Source of the DNA: Bufo bufo
Taxonomy: Eukaryota > Chordata > Amphibia > Anura > Bufonidae
Direction of reading: 5' to 3'
DNA: 64,000 nucleotides
Assembly (NCBI RefSeq): GCF_905171765.1
Contig: NC_053389.1
Coordinates: 782,260,772-782,324,771, forward strand
Shown here: positions 54,266 through 64,000 of the stretch, piece after piece
Numbering within the stretch: position 1 is the first letter of the stretch
How the letters are laid out: every line of letters starts with the position of its first letter
Program-made: the position numbers and the translations under genes
Notes under the pieces: model-generated
Database searches by the model: none
What the model was told of the DNA's origin: nothing
The model's input: the letters and a program-made list of their open reading frames with translations, nothing else

Positions 54266-55645
54266 TAGTGATGGACGAACATCGGCCGGGACGGTTTGCG
54301 AACGTGATCAAATGTTCATTCACTTTAATGGCAGGCGAACCTGAAAAACCTTCAGCTCATAGTTGCAGCCAGCAAACACTTACTAGAAGTACACAAATAG
54401 TCCCACAACATGGACAGTGACATACCAGAGGGGGATCATTGGCAAAAATGCCCACCAAAAATATGTATTTTAATCAGGGGCCATTTTTATGCGTCTTAAA
54501 GGGAAACTCTCAAAAATGTGCCCTGCTGGAGCCTAGAATTTTTTTTTATTCCTATCGGTTTGATATATACAATTGTGCAGCACTCCACGTTTTTTTTTAT
54601 CCTGCAGTCTATTAAAAAAATGCATACGATAACATAAATTTTGTTTCTACCATGGAACTGTATGGTGAACAGACACCACTGTACGGCATCAGTCTGAGGC
54701 ATCTGTTAACGCATATATTTTTGGTATTCATTAAATGGATGGCAAAAATAGGATGCGAACCCAGCCCTAGTGTCAGAATAAGCACTAGTACAAATCGGAG
54801 CAGCGTGGCGGAGAGGGGAGGACGCCATGTACTGACAGAGCGCTAACTGGTCCTGGTGGTCAGGGATGAGGACTGTGCTTCTCAAGGATCATTTTCTACT
54901 GGGAAATACAGGGCACAATATAATACACTAGAATCTATATAATATAAAGATATTAACCCTACCCCCGAATAATAATACAATTAGGGGGTCATTTATTATA
55001 TAGAAATACGTCTATGTTAGGCGTATTTCTTACACAGATTGTGGCGCAAAGGTCCTTAGCACTGCAATCGGCATATTTTAAACAGTACAGGGAATGACTA
55101 GGGGCACTGCACAGGGTGTGGTAAGAGGGCACAATGCGGGGTATAGTGGGGCACAGTACAGGGTGAGGGGCACAGTACAAGGTGGGGGGCATAGTCACAT
55201 GACCCTGTGACATTAGAAGGTCCTTATGGTGAATGTGGTTCATACGCCACCATAATGAGAGGCAGAGGAGTGAGACAGGGGTGTGATTATGTGGCTGGAG
55301 AGAAAAAAAATTAACTGTCGGCCAGTACAGGCCCCAAAAATTAGGCAATAGGCATTCACCTGACAGCACAGAACTTTGGATTCTGTGGCTGGAGGTACAT
55401 TAGGTGGTCACAGGATAAAAATGTAACTGTCGGCCAGTACAGGCCCTAAAAATTAGCCAATAGGCATATAGAAAGTATATTATTGGTATATAACACCCTT
55501 GCTTCAATCAGTTTTTTGGGGGAAAAACTGGTAAATCACACCAGTAGAACTTATTTCTTCAAATAGTGTTTTTCACTCTGTGTAGATGTGGTAACCCCCA
55601 AAAAATGGTATATCACACCCCTGCTTCAATCAGTTTTTTTGGGGG
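54266..55645. mobile_element. hAT element 3, left non-coding part
   Basis: The terminus TAGTGATGGACGAAC is at 54266, followed by palindrome-rich GTTTGCGAACGTG sequence and a long non-coding region. TGTCGGCCAGTACAGGCCC plus AAAAATTAGxCAATAGGCAT occurs at about 55315 and 55425, a repeat pair of about 110 bp. AATCAGTTTTTTxGGGG occurs at about 55507 and 55628. No coding frame of note. It is taken as the 3' side of the minus-strand hAT whose transposase lies at 59538-62696. Confidence 0.55.
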
Positions 55646-56796
55646 TGTGACGAATACCACGCCTTGTGCCCGATTGACGTCACCTACGTCAAGCTCACGA
55701 GTCGCAGTATGGTCACTTGTTACCAAAGAGTGACGTTACGCCCTCCAGAGGAGCAGGTAAGGTCAGCTTGGTACAGTTTACACAGACACCTCTTATCCAC
55801 GCAGGCACAGAGAGGCAACAAGCTGAGAAAGCCAGTGAAAACAGCGCCTCCTGAGCTCGGGTATACTGCCTCCAGCTTCTCGTTTGATATAAGCCCGGTC
55901 CGCTTACGGGATTATATACGGGGAGAAACCAACCCGCGGTAGCTTATAACTAGGCCGAAACACGTGGGGGTTCGTGATCGAGATACAAGATAGCACAATA
56001 TTAAATTATATATTTAATCGCCTTAAGGGCACACTAGACGACACAATATTCACAGAGAATATATACAGTGGTCTCAGGTTACAGATACAGGTGATATAGG
56101 TACAACAGGGTTAAGCAGAACAATAAGTCAGTTTACTAGATATATGAGTCCTTTGGGTAGTGGTGAGTTCTTAGCTGTATTCACATCGGGGGCAGTGATG
56201 TCAGCCGGTTGCAGGTACCTCCAAACACATTGCACGATGTGACCCCCTTTCCGAGAAAAGACCCGCCCGCTTTCTGGCACAAGACCTGTAGCCGGCCCCT
56301 ACCTCCCGGCCTTTGGGAGGGGTCCACCCCCCTTCTGCTGGACTGGCTGCAAATGACCCACAAAACCCTTTAGGGTTTATAGCTCCAGTCCAGAAGGTCA
56401 CAGGGAGATGTTTCTGGGACCAACGGATCCGCCTGGGTTACGGCTACAGCTAGAGTCCAAACATGGTGCCGCTATTGGGTTTCTGTGGGGAGATATGGAT
56501 ATCTCCCGTCCCTGGCATCCCACCCTCAAAATAAGACCATGGGCATGTTCATTGTGGCCACCGGGACACAAATATGTATCTGGTTTGCGCCTGCGATGGC
56601 CGGGTGATTCATAATTCTTGAAATATAGGTGCCAACATGTCTGGGAGGTATCATTGATCCTGGCAAGGATGTGGGCTGCTAGGAGTTTTCTTTGAAGCAG
56701 GGCCCCCCTGTGGAGCTTGATTTCCTCTGCCATCTTTCAGCAAATGGTGGGTGTGAGGACATGGCTGACAGTAAATATTAATCCATATTCCTGACA
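55646..56796 (-). repeat. LTR of gypsy C (left, 1151 bp)
   Basis: Starts TGTGACGAATAC and ends ATATTCCTGACA on the plus strand. It keeps a segment of about 227 bp (about 56242-56468) that the right LTR lacks. Confidence 0.87.
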
Positions 56797-56799
56797 GCT

Positions 56800-57222
56800 C
56801 CCCTGTTTAGAGGGCGCTAGGGGAAGCACATTCCTGTGTTTCCCCGTGCACCCATCCACACTCTCTCTGGTGGCGAATGGCAAAGTGGTAAGGCTGGAGC
56901 GCCAGTCTCCCGCGTACCCACCTCCCACACATTCCTGACCCATGGAGTCACCCGGACTGAGCCTGACACTGAGGCCACAATTACTGGCATCAGTTGGTAC
57001 TATAAAGGACCGCGTGAAGTTGGCTGCTTGTAATACCGAGAAGCTGGAAAGGGCGTACTTCAGCACCTGGAAGGCCGTCTCACAGTTGTCAGTCCAATCA
57101 ACTGCGGCCATCTTTTTCCTGGTGCGGTCCGTCAGGGGCCTTGCCAGGCTACAATAGTGGGGCACGAACCCCCTATAGTACCTGGCGGTGCCCAGGAAGG
57201 ACATCACCTGGTGCTTGTCCAG
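56800..57222 (-). pseudogene. gypsy C pol fragment (RT to RNase H connection)
   Basis: Within the frame 57462-56737. From about 57222 it reads KHQVMSFLGTARYYRGFVPHY, the conserved FLG..YYR.F segment after the RT palm, then LARPLTDRTRKK and CETAFQVLKYAL, and FIVPTDASNCGLSVRL, the first RNase H strand with its Asp. After this it runs into the LTR boundary. Catalytic RT and integrase are absent, so the element cannot move on its own. Confidence 0.8.
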
Positions 57223-58006
57223 GAGGGTGAGCCAGGATGCGCTGGCATCCACTCTCCCAGTGGAGAGTGGATGCCTGTTGATGGGGATGTGGGGGTGGGG
57301 GATGTAATGTGTACCTCTCCCCTCAGTGGGGAGGGGGTCATTCCTGCCAGCTGTGCTGAAGCCCCAGGGTGTGGCCATCAAGCCTGCTGGAACCTGTTGT
57401 CCTCCGGTGTGGTGACTGAGGGTACAAGCAGGGGGAAGACAGCTGCGGGGAGGAGGATGCAAATGAGGTCAGGGCTGTCCCAGGAGAAGTAGGGCTGCCA
57501 GGTGAAGCCTCAGTGCAGGGTTCCTCCACCACTGGGATGTCAGAGGGCCTGGTTAGTCTGTCTGGACTGGCAACTTGGTCGGGAGCGGAGGGGAAGCAGG
57601 CACTCCCAGCGGTGATAGCGGCCATAGCTTCCTACGAGCGCCCACCGTGGACCTCACCTCCAGCAACTGGCTCCTTGGGGAGCTTTGACTGTGCTCCCCC
57701 TCGCCTTGAAGAAAATCGCCTCTCTGCCCCCTGTCTGGACTGCGTCCTCCCCGCCATCATTCATAGCCTCAGCCATCTCCTTAGCCTTGCTTTTTGTGTA
57801 ACTGGCCATTGTTGCCATGGATGGACACTGACACAGACTGCAACCTGATGCACACACACCTCATTGTATTTGCACTCAGACTGTCTAGTGTTGAGCTGAT
57901 CTTAAGACTCCAGCGGCAAAAGCTACTGGTCGTCTTTAATGTCTGGGAGTATGGGTCTCACACTCACACACACTAGTATATCGATCCCACTTTGCTGGCA
58001 CCAATA
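57223..58006 (-). other. gypsy C remaining interior
   Basis: Non-coding or rearranged internal sequence, including the presumed leader next to the primer site. Frames such as 57338-57625 carry Ser/Pro-rich, gag-like composition, but I cannot assign a domain. Confidence 0.4.
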
Positions 58007-59034
58007 TGTGACGAATACAACACCTCGTGGCCGCTTGACGTCACCTACGTTGAGCTCAAGAGACGCAGTATGGCCACTTGTTACCAAAGAGTGACGTTAC
58101 GCCCTCCAGAGGAGCAGGTAAGGTCAGCTTGGTACAGTTTACACAGACACCTCCTGTCCACGCGGGCACAGAGAGGCAACAAGCTGAGAGCCTTTTCACT
58201 GCTGCAGTGAAAACAGCGCCTCCTGAGCTCGGGTATACTGCCGCCAGCTTCTCGTTTGATATAAGCCCGGTCCACTAACGGGATTATATAGGGTGAGAAA
58301 CCAATCCGTGGTAGCTTATAACTAGGCCGAAACACGGACGTGGGGGTTCGTGATCGAGGTACGAGATAGCACAAGATTAAATTATATATTTAATCGCCTT
58401 AAAGGCACACTAGATGACACAATATACACAGAGAATATATACAGTGGTCTCAGGTTACAGATACAGGTGATATAGGTACAACAGGGTTAAGCAGAACAAT
58501 AAGTCAGTTTACCAGATAAGAGTCCTTTGGGTAGTGGTGAGTTCTTAGCTGTATTCACGTCGGAGGCAGTGAGGTCAGCCAGTTGCAGGTCCCTCTAAAC
58601 ACATTGCACGATGTGCCGCTATTGGGTTTCTGTGGGGAGATATGGATATCTCCCGTCCCTGGGATCCCACCCTCAAACAAAGACCATGGGCATGTTAATC
58701 GTGGCCACCAGGACACAAATATGTATCCGGTTTGTGCCTGCGATGGCCGGGTGATTCATAATTCCTTATGAAATGTAGGTGCCAACATGTCTGGGAGGTA
58801 TCATTGATCCTGGGAAGGGCTGATACCTCCTGCTTGGCGTTTTCCTGCAGGATCCATGCTGTCTGACTGGAGGTGTGAAATGTAACCAAATGTGGCCTGC
58901 TCAGAGTTTTCTGCTATCTGGCTGCGGCGTTGAAGCAGGGCCCCCCTGTGGAGTTTGATTTTTTCTGCCATCTTTCAGCAATTGGGTGGTGTGAGGACAT
59001 GGCTGACAGTAAATATTAATCCATATTCCTGACA
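58007..59034 (-). repeat. LTR of gypsy C (right, 1028 bp)
   Basis: Partner of 55646-56796. It lacks about 227 bp (junction GATGTGCCGCTATTGGG) but has its own short extra segment (about 58816-58915). Confidence 0.87.
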
Positions 59035-59039
59035 GGGGG

Positions 59040-59537
59040 CAACTGGTAAATCACACCAGTAGAAATTATTTGTTCCAATAGTGTTTGGCACTCCGTGTGG
59101 CTGCAGTGTCGCAGCAGAACCGCACATAACTGCCGCACAATGCAATTGCACTATAATATACTTTCTATTTTAGAAAGTATATTATAAGTATATTACACCC
59201 CTCAGTATGTCACACCTATCGATAGCACACCTATACCAGTCCTTAAAATGACTTTTGTGAAGATGACAGCAGCATGAGGAGGCCAAAGAGTGGCACGGTG
59301 CCATAGTGTGGAGGTGGCAGCAGCAGCAGCATGAGGAGGCCACAGAGTGCCCCGGTGACAAAGTGGGGAGGTGGGTGGCAGTAACAGTACCCGCTGATGA
59401 TGGTGGGTATAAGAAAGAGCACTTGGCATCAAATATGTGGCATCAGATGGGTGGCAGCATCAGAATAGTAGCTGAGGCAGGTAGCCAGAAGAAACCGATC
59501 TCTTTTGTCAAGGTTTGGGTGAGGCAGCATGGATGAT
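59040..59537. repeat. hAT 3 3' region with minisatellite
   Basis: Continues the hAT after gypsy C (AACTGGTAAATCACACCAGTAG also occurs at about 55528). At about 59258-59380 it contains GCAGCATGAGGAGGCCA..AGAGTG repeats of the same type as 54150-54265. No gene. Confidence 0.6.
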
Positions 59538-62500
59538 CTAATCTGATGCATCAGGCATTGGTGGGTGGAAATCCTGGCTTATCCACGCCTGATTCATCTT
59601 GGCAAAGGTCAGTCTCTCTGCATTTTGGGTGGACAGGCGAGTTCTCCTTGGGATAACTATAGCCTCCACTGCACTAAACACCCGCTCTGATGCCACAATA
59701 CTGGCAGGGCAGGACAGCTTTTCCAGGGCAAACTCAGCCAGTTGTGGCCACAAATTCAGTTTGGCTGCCCAGTAGTCAAGGGGATCTTCAATGTGGGCTG
59801 GCAGAGTTCTGTCCAAGTATGCCACCACCTGCTGGTTCAGGTTTTGCTCCAGGTCTAGCTGCTGCTGCTGGTGAGTAGTTGCTTCACTAGGCGGGTTAAG
59901 AAAGCTGCTCATCATCGACTCTAGACTCAAGATGCTGCTGATGGAGCTAGTACTGCTCCTACCCCCCCCCCCCATCCTGCCACAGCAACCATGGCAGTGG
60001 AACGTGAGCGCAAAGGGCCCCCCTGGTCAGACCTGCGAGTGGATGGACGATGGCGCAGCTAGGCAGTGGCCAAATGACTACATAGGAGGTCTTGATAGTA
60101 GTTCAGTTTGTCTTCTCTCTCAGCAGGTGTACAAAAGGCCCCATTTTGGACCGGTAGCGAGGGTCCAACAAGGTGAAGAGCCATAAGTCATCCTTCTGCC
60201 GAATGGTGACAATTCGGCTGTCACTACCCAAGCAAGTGAGCATGCAGCGGGCCATTTGCACAAGTGACTCGCAGGGACTCCCTGCCTCCTTCTCCACTGC
60301 ATACTGTCACTGTGTGCCTGGGTCAGCCGCCTTGTCTTTCTCGTCTCCCTCTTGCTCCTGCTCCTCCTCTCCTGTCACCTGTGTAGAAAAACCACCCATT
60401 TTACTACACATTGCTTGTGCTCCAATGTCCTCCTCCTCCTCTACTTCAGCCCTCACAGGGCTCATGTGGCCATGAGATGTAGGCGCCACTTCTCTCCAGT
60501 CCCATGACCAGCCAGATTTACCAGCATCTGTTCAAAGATGTATAGCAGTGGAATGATGTTGTTCATCCTGTAGTCCTGACGGCTGACTAATAACGTGGCA
60601 TCCTCGAAAGGCCTGAGCAAATGGCAGGTGTCACGAATGAGTTGCCACTGTCTGACATCGAAGTTACACAGGGGAGTACTCCTGTTTGCTTGGATTATCA
60701 AGAAATCATTTATGGCCTTTCTCTGTTCATATAGTTGGTCCAACATATGAAGGGTGGAATTCCAATGGGTGGAAATGTCGCAAATCAGCCTATGTTGGAG
60801 GACGCTGTTCTGCCAATGGAGCTCAAGGAGTGTGTGTTTCTCGTTGTACGAGTGGCTGAAGTGCATGCAACATTTCCTGGCCATTTTTCGGATTTCTTGC
60901 AGATGGGTGGAAGACTTCAGGAACCGCTTGACAACCAGATTGAACACGTGCGCCATGCAGGGCGCATGGCTCAGCCCTCCTTGACGCAGCGCGACACCAT
61001 GTTCTTCCCATTGTCAGTCAGCATGGTTCCGATTTCAAGTTATCGCAGAGAAAGCCAGGATTCGATTTTTTGATGAAGGATACAGATCAGTTCCTCCCCT
61101 GTGTGACTCTGTTTGCCCAGGCAAACAAGGTGTAGAACAGCGTGACATCGCCGTGCCCTGCACATGTAGTATGCTGGAGGAGCACTGTGAATTGTCCAGC
61201 AGTGGAGGCTGAGGGCACGGTGGTGAATAAGAAGGCAGAGGCGGACATTATCGCAGGACCAGCGGTGTGAGAATGTAGAGGCGGAAGCGGCGTCATCTGG
61301 CCAAGTTGCTAGTGTGGCTGGGCAGGAACCACATTAACCCAGTGGGCTGCAAAGGACATGTATTGTCCCTGACCGTAGTTACAGCTCCACACGTCGATGC
61401 TGTCATGTACTTTGGCAGACACCAACAGGATCAAGGACTGGCCCTCTTCTACATATTTGTGCATGGCTAGTACTGCGTTTTTGGTAAAGAAATGATGACT
61501 TGGGACTCTTAACCTCGGCGAGGCACAAGCCATCATTTCTCTGAAAGGTGCAGAGTCCACCAATTGGAAAGGGAGGGACTGCAGTGCCAGCTACTTGGCC
61601 AGGAGCACGTTCAGCTTCTGCATCATAAGATGACCACATGTGAATTGCTGTCTCTTGGCAATCGCTTTGGTGATTGACTGCTGACGAAATGAGTGATGAG
61701 GAGTAGGAGGATGAGGAGCAGGAGCATCAGGACTGGTAGATGATGGGATGGACAGACAGCTCCCTTCTGCTGAGGTGGTGGAGCCTTGACTTCCTAAAAT
61801 CGGGTGCATGCCACTGGGTGATGAAGCGGTGGCTGCAGCAGGCTGTACCACCACATCAGAGTCATGATTCTCCCAGGCCACTTTATGGTGACACTGCATA
61901 TGTTGACGCAGGGCCGTGGTGCAAACATTGGTACCCTGGCCACGCTTCACTTTCTGCCCACAGAATCGGCAAATTTGCCATGTTCACCCCTCCGGCGGCT
62001 TAACAAAAAACTGCCACACCACCGAGTAGGTGATTTTTTTTCCACAACACTCCGCACTGACTGACTGCTATAGCGCTGCCTCCGTGAACCACTGCACCAC
62101 TAATTTCCGGGCAGGTAGGCTCCTGCGAAGTGGTGGTATACCCCAGGCACGTTTGTCTCCCGACCGCCCACTGCTGCCACCCTGCTGACTCCCGGTCACA
62201 CTACTGACTTGCTGGGTATGCCGCTGCCTCACGCTCAAGCTGACACCCTCTTCTACCAATGATGATGAAGCCCCTTCGTTACCCGGCTCCCATTTGCGAT
62301 CAGCTACTTCATCTGCACGTCACTGATGTCCTCCTTAACGGTCTATGAGCTAAGAGCCTGGTCACTCACAGCACCAGCTCCCACGCCACTCTCCTCATCA
62401 CTACTTGCCAGCCTACCGGAGGAAGCAGCGGATGTCTCCTCTAGATCTTGGCTGGGCAGTAGCAGCTGACTGTCCTCTAGTAGCTCGTCCTCACTGTATA

Positions 62501-62696
62501 GTGGAGCCGAGCCCACAGCATACAATACTTCTCTGGCTGAGGGAACAGAAAAGGACAGAGGCAGGTTGAGGACAGGTGAGGGCACAGGGCCTGCTCCCGG
62601 GCCATGCCAACTAAAGGTTGTGTCTGATGAACCCACCAACTCTTGGCTGAGGGTGTCTGATGTCACTTGGGACGAAGTGGATGACTGACTATTCAA
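59538..62696 (-). pseudogene. hAT transposase (element 3), decayed
   Basis: Read right to left through about eight frames. Ser-rich N-terminal region with acidic stretches (62696-62343); BED-finger remnant at about 61970-61870 (QHMQCHHK) with Cys residues just upstream; ITKAIAKRQQFT and LMMQKLNVLLAK (61700-61591); RNase H-like core parts at 61563-61309 (APFREMMACASPRLRVPSHHF, DVWSCNYGQGQYMSFAAHW); VFNLVVKRFLKSSTHLQEI and CDISTHWNSTLHMLDQL at 60950-60720; hATC dimerisation domain at 59900-59560 (FALEKLSCPASIVASERVFSAVEAI, RTRLSTQNAERLTFAKMNQAW). The order is that of hAT 2, but frames and stops make it clearly dead. Confidence 0.87.
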
Positions 62697-62779
62697 GCAC
62701 CGCTGGGTTGCTGGTCAAGACACGACCGCTAGATGACACCTGGAGCTTAGGCCTGTTAGATCAAATAAATAAATAAAAA

Positions 62780-63060
62780 GGAAATTAATACACCCCAAAA
62801 AAGGCTATAATTTTGTCACTTGACTACACAACGCCAAATAAGCCCTTTTTTCCACTAATACAACCCAAAAAAGGCTTTAGAACATATAACTGCACAGCTG
62901 AATAGAAAATAAGCCCTTTTTTCCACTAATACACCCCAAAAAAGGCTGTCATTTTGTCACTTCACTGCACAACGGCTAACAAGCCTTTTTTTTTTTTTTT
63001 TTTACTAATACACTACAAAAAATGCTTTAGAACATATAACTGCACCTCACAAGGGCTAAT
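62780..63060. repeat. About 70-bp tandem repeat in hAT 3 5' region
   Basis: CTAATACAxCCCAAAAAAGGCT occurs four times (about 62786, 62857, 62926, 63005) with TAAGCCCTTTTTTCC between the units, at spacings of about 70-79 bp. An analogue of the 5' repeats in the other hATs. Confidence 0.75.
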
Positions 63061-63483
63061 AAGACGTACAAATATTTACTAGTAATATACCATGTTAGTG
63101 GCTGTATCACACAGCACTTGCACCCCAATAACAAGAACGGTTTGCTGGAATTAGAGGTATCATCTATTGCAAACCTAAAAGCAGCTGTATAATGGCAATT
63201 TGGATCCCCAGTCAGTGCAGCAAGGTGTAACAGGATTGCTCCTATTACCCAGGCTGTAACCTCCCCTATTGGACCCTGTTCTCCTTTTATAGGGTAGATG
63301 ATGCCTCCCTATCCTTTTCCTTCACTTCTAATACTCTTTCCCTGAACTTCTATTCACCCAAATAAAAGTTTTAAAGTATTTTCTATCACTGTCCCTAGCG
63401 CCTGCTGACGTCTCTCCCTGCACTAAGCACACTGGAAAATGGCTGAATCCAAGATGGCTGAGGCTTTTTATAGGGCTGTGACT
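63061..63483. other. Non-coding, probable hAT 3 5' flank
   Basis: No gene. No hAT terminus matching that at 54266 is visible, so the right boundary of hAT 3 is unresolved. Confidence 0.45.
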
Positions 63484-64000
63484 AGTGTTGGCCGCAAATA
63501 TTCGAATCGCGAACTTTAATTGTGAATATCGCCACTTTGAGAATTCGCAAAGATTTAGAATATAGTGCTATATATTCGTATTATCGAATATTCTAGATTT
63601 TTTTTCATCAGTAACCTCCCTTCTTGCTCGTGGGCCAATGAGAAGGCTGCAATGTCTTTGTCTGAGCTTAGCAACATCCCTAGCAACCAATAGGAAAGTT
63701 CCCTCCCCCTTACTATATAAGAACCTCCCCAGCAGCTATTTTCTACAGTTTTATGGAGTTCTGAGAGAGACAGCAGTGACATTGCTGTGCTCTGTGCTTT
63801 CCAGTGTAATTACATTAGTTAGTTAGTTAGCTTATATACATATAAAACAAAATCACAGAAATATAGTGGCAAATATGGGGGAACTGCTCAAACCCCAAAC
63901 ACTGTAGCGTGTTTCTCATTGGGGGAGCAGTCCCACCGCATGTGGACCGCAGCAAACGACCATCCCCAGCAAAAAAATGCGTACAATGGAGGATGCCGGC
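63484..64000 (+). mobile_element. hAT-type MITE (copy 3), left end
   Basis: The terminus TAGTGTTGGCCGCAAATATT is at 63484, followed by the same blocks as in copies 1 and 2 (CGAATATTCTAGA, GGGCCAATGAGAAGGCTGCA, ACTATATAAGAACCTCCCC). It extends past the window end. The 75-codon minus-strand frame is the conserved repeat, not a gene. Confidence 0.68.

Larger units (their letters stand above)
55646..59034 (-). mobile_element. gypsy element C, internally deleted
   Basis: LTRs 55646-56796 and 58007-59034, flanked by GGGGG at 55641-55645 and 59035-59039. The interior is only about 1.2 kb and contains an RT/RNase H connection fragment on the minus strand. On the minus strand TGGTGCCAGCAAAGTGGGA starts at 58003, four bases from the right LTR, as a tRNA-type primer site. 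AACAGGGGAGC abuts the left LTR as a purine tract. It lies within hAT 3. Confidence 0.88.

Overview
The window looks like accessory, repeat-dominated DNA from a large vertebrate nuclear genome, most likely an amphibian and probably a frog. That assignment is inference, from the mix of Ty3/gypsy chromoviruses, Penelope-like elements (PLEs), several hAT families, Tc1/mariner fossils, PIF/Harbinger-like foldbacks and TTAA-flanked MITEs in AT-rich non-coding DNA. I found no host protein-coding exon, rRNA or functional tRNA gene that I can support. Nearly every convincing coding signal belongs to a transposable element, and most are broken.

Layout. 1-345: end of a hAT-type MITE. 932-1580: 211-bp tandem repeat. 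1581-3590: AT-rich repeats. 3591-6521: two partial Penelope-like elements arranged head-to-tail around a pLTR that holds a decayed hammerhead ribozyme. 6522-24153: an old hAT element (minus strand) carrying a Harbinger-like foldback (8502-9406) and a 13.3-kb Ty3/gypsy element A (10087-23389, minus strand), which itself holds a chromovirus B (16374-21916, plus strand). 24154-34813: mostly non-coding, with a solo LTR (26418-27478), a TTAA MITE and a minisatellite. 34815-43835: a Tc1-like fossil holding a hAT MITE (34994-42636), which holds a probable PLE fragment, which holds a nearly complete autonomous-type hAT (36029-42269). 44171-45081: a 911-bp near-palindromic mariner derivative. 45140-47700: a Tc1-like fossil split by a 2.1-kb PLE with a 14-bp target duplication. 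48782-54117: chromovirus D, with a single intact 1443-codon gag-pol ORF and 490-bp LTRs that differ at one visible base. 54266-62700: a degenerate hAT split by an internally deleted gypsy element C (55646-59034). 63484-64000: another copy of the MITE seen at position 1.

The elements form nested insertions that can be ordered because most boundaries keep their target-site duplications: GATG for A, CTTAC for B, GGGGG for C, GGGTC for D, CCCTG for the solo LTR, 8-bp near-identical repeats for two hATs, TAA for the Harbinger-like insertion, TTAA for a MITE, TA for the mariner foldback.

The most notable observation is that chromoviruses B and D lack a tRNA-type primer site. Each has instead a 10-nt sequence next to its 5' LTR that is exactly complementary to a site within the LTR 32 bp downstream of the first T of the TATA box. 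This is the layout expected for Tf1/sushi-type self-primed reverse transcription. D appears young and structurally complete.
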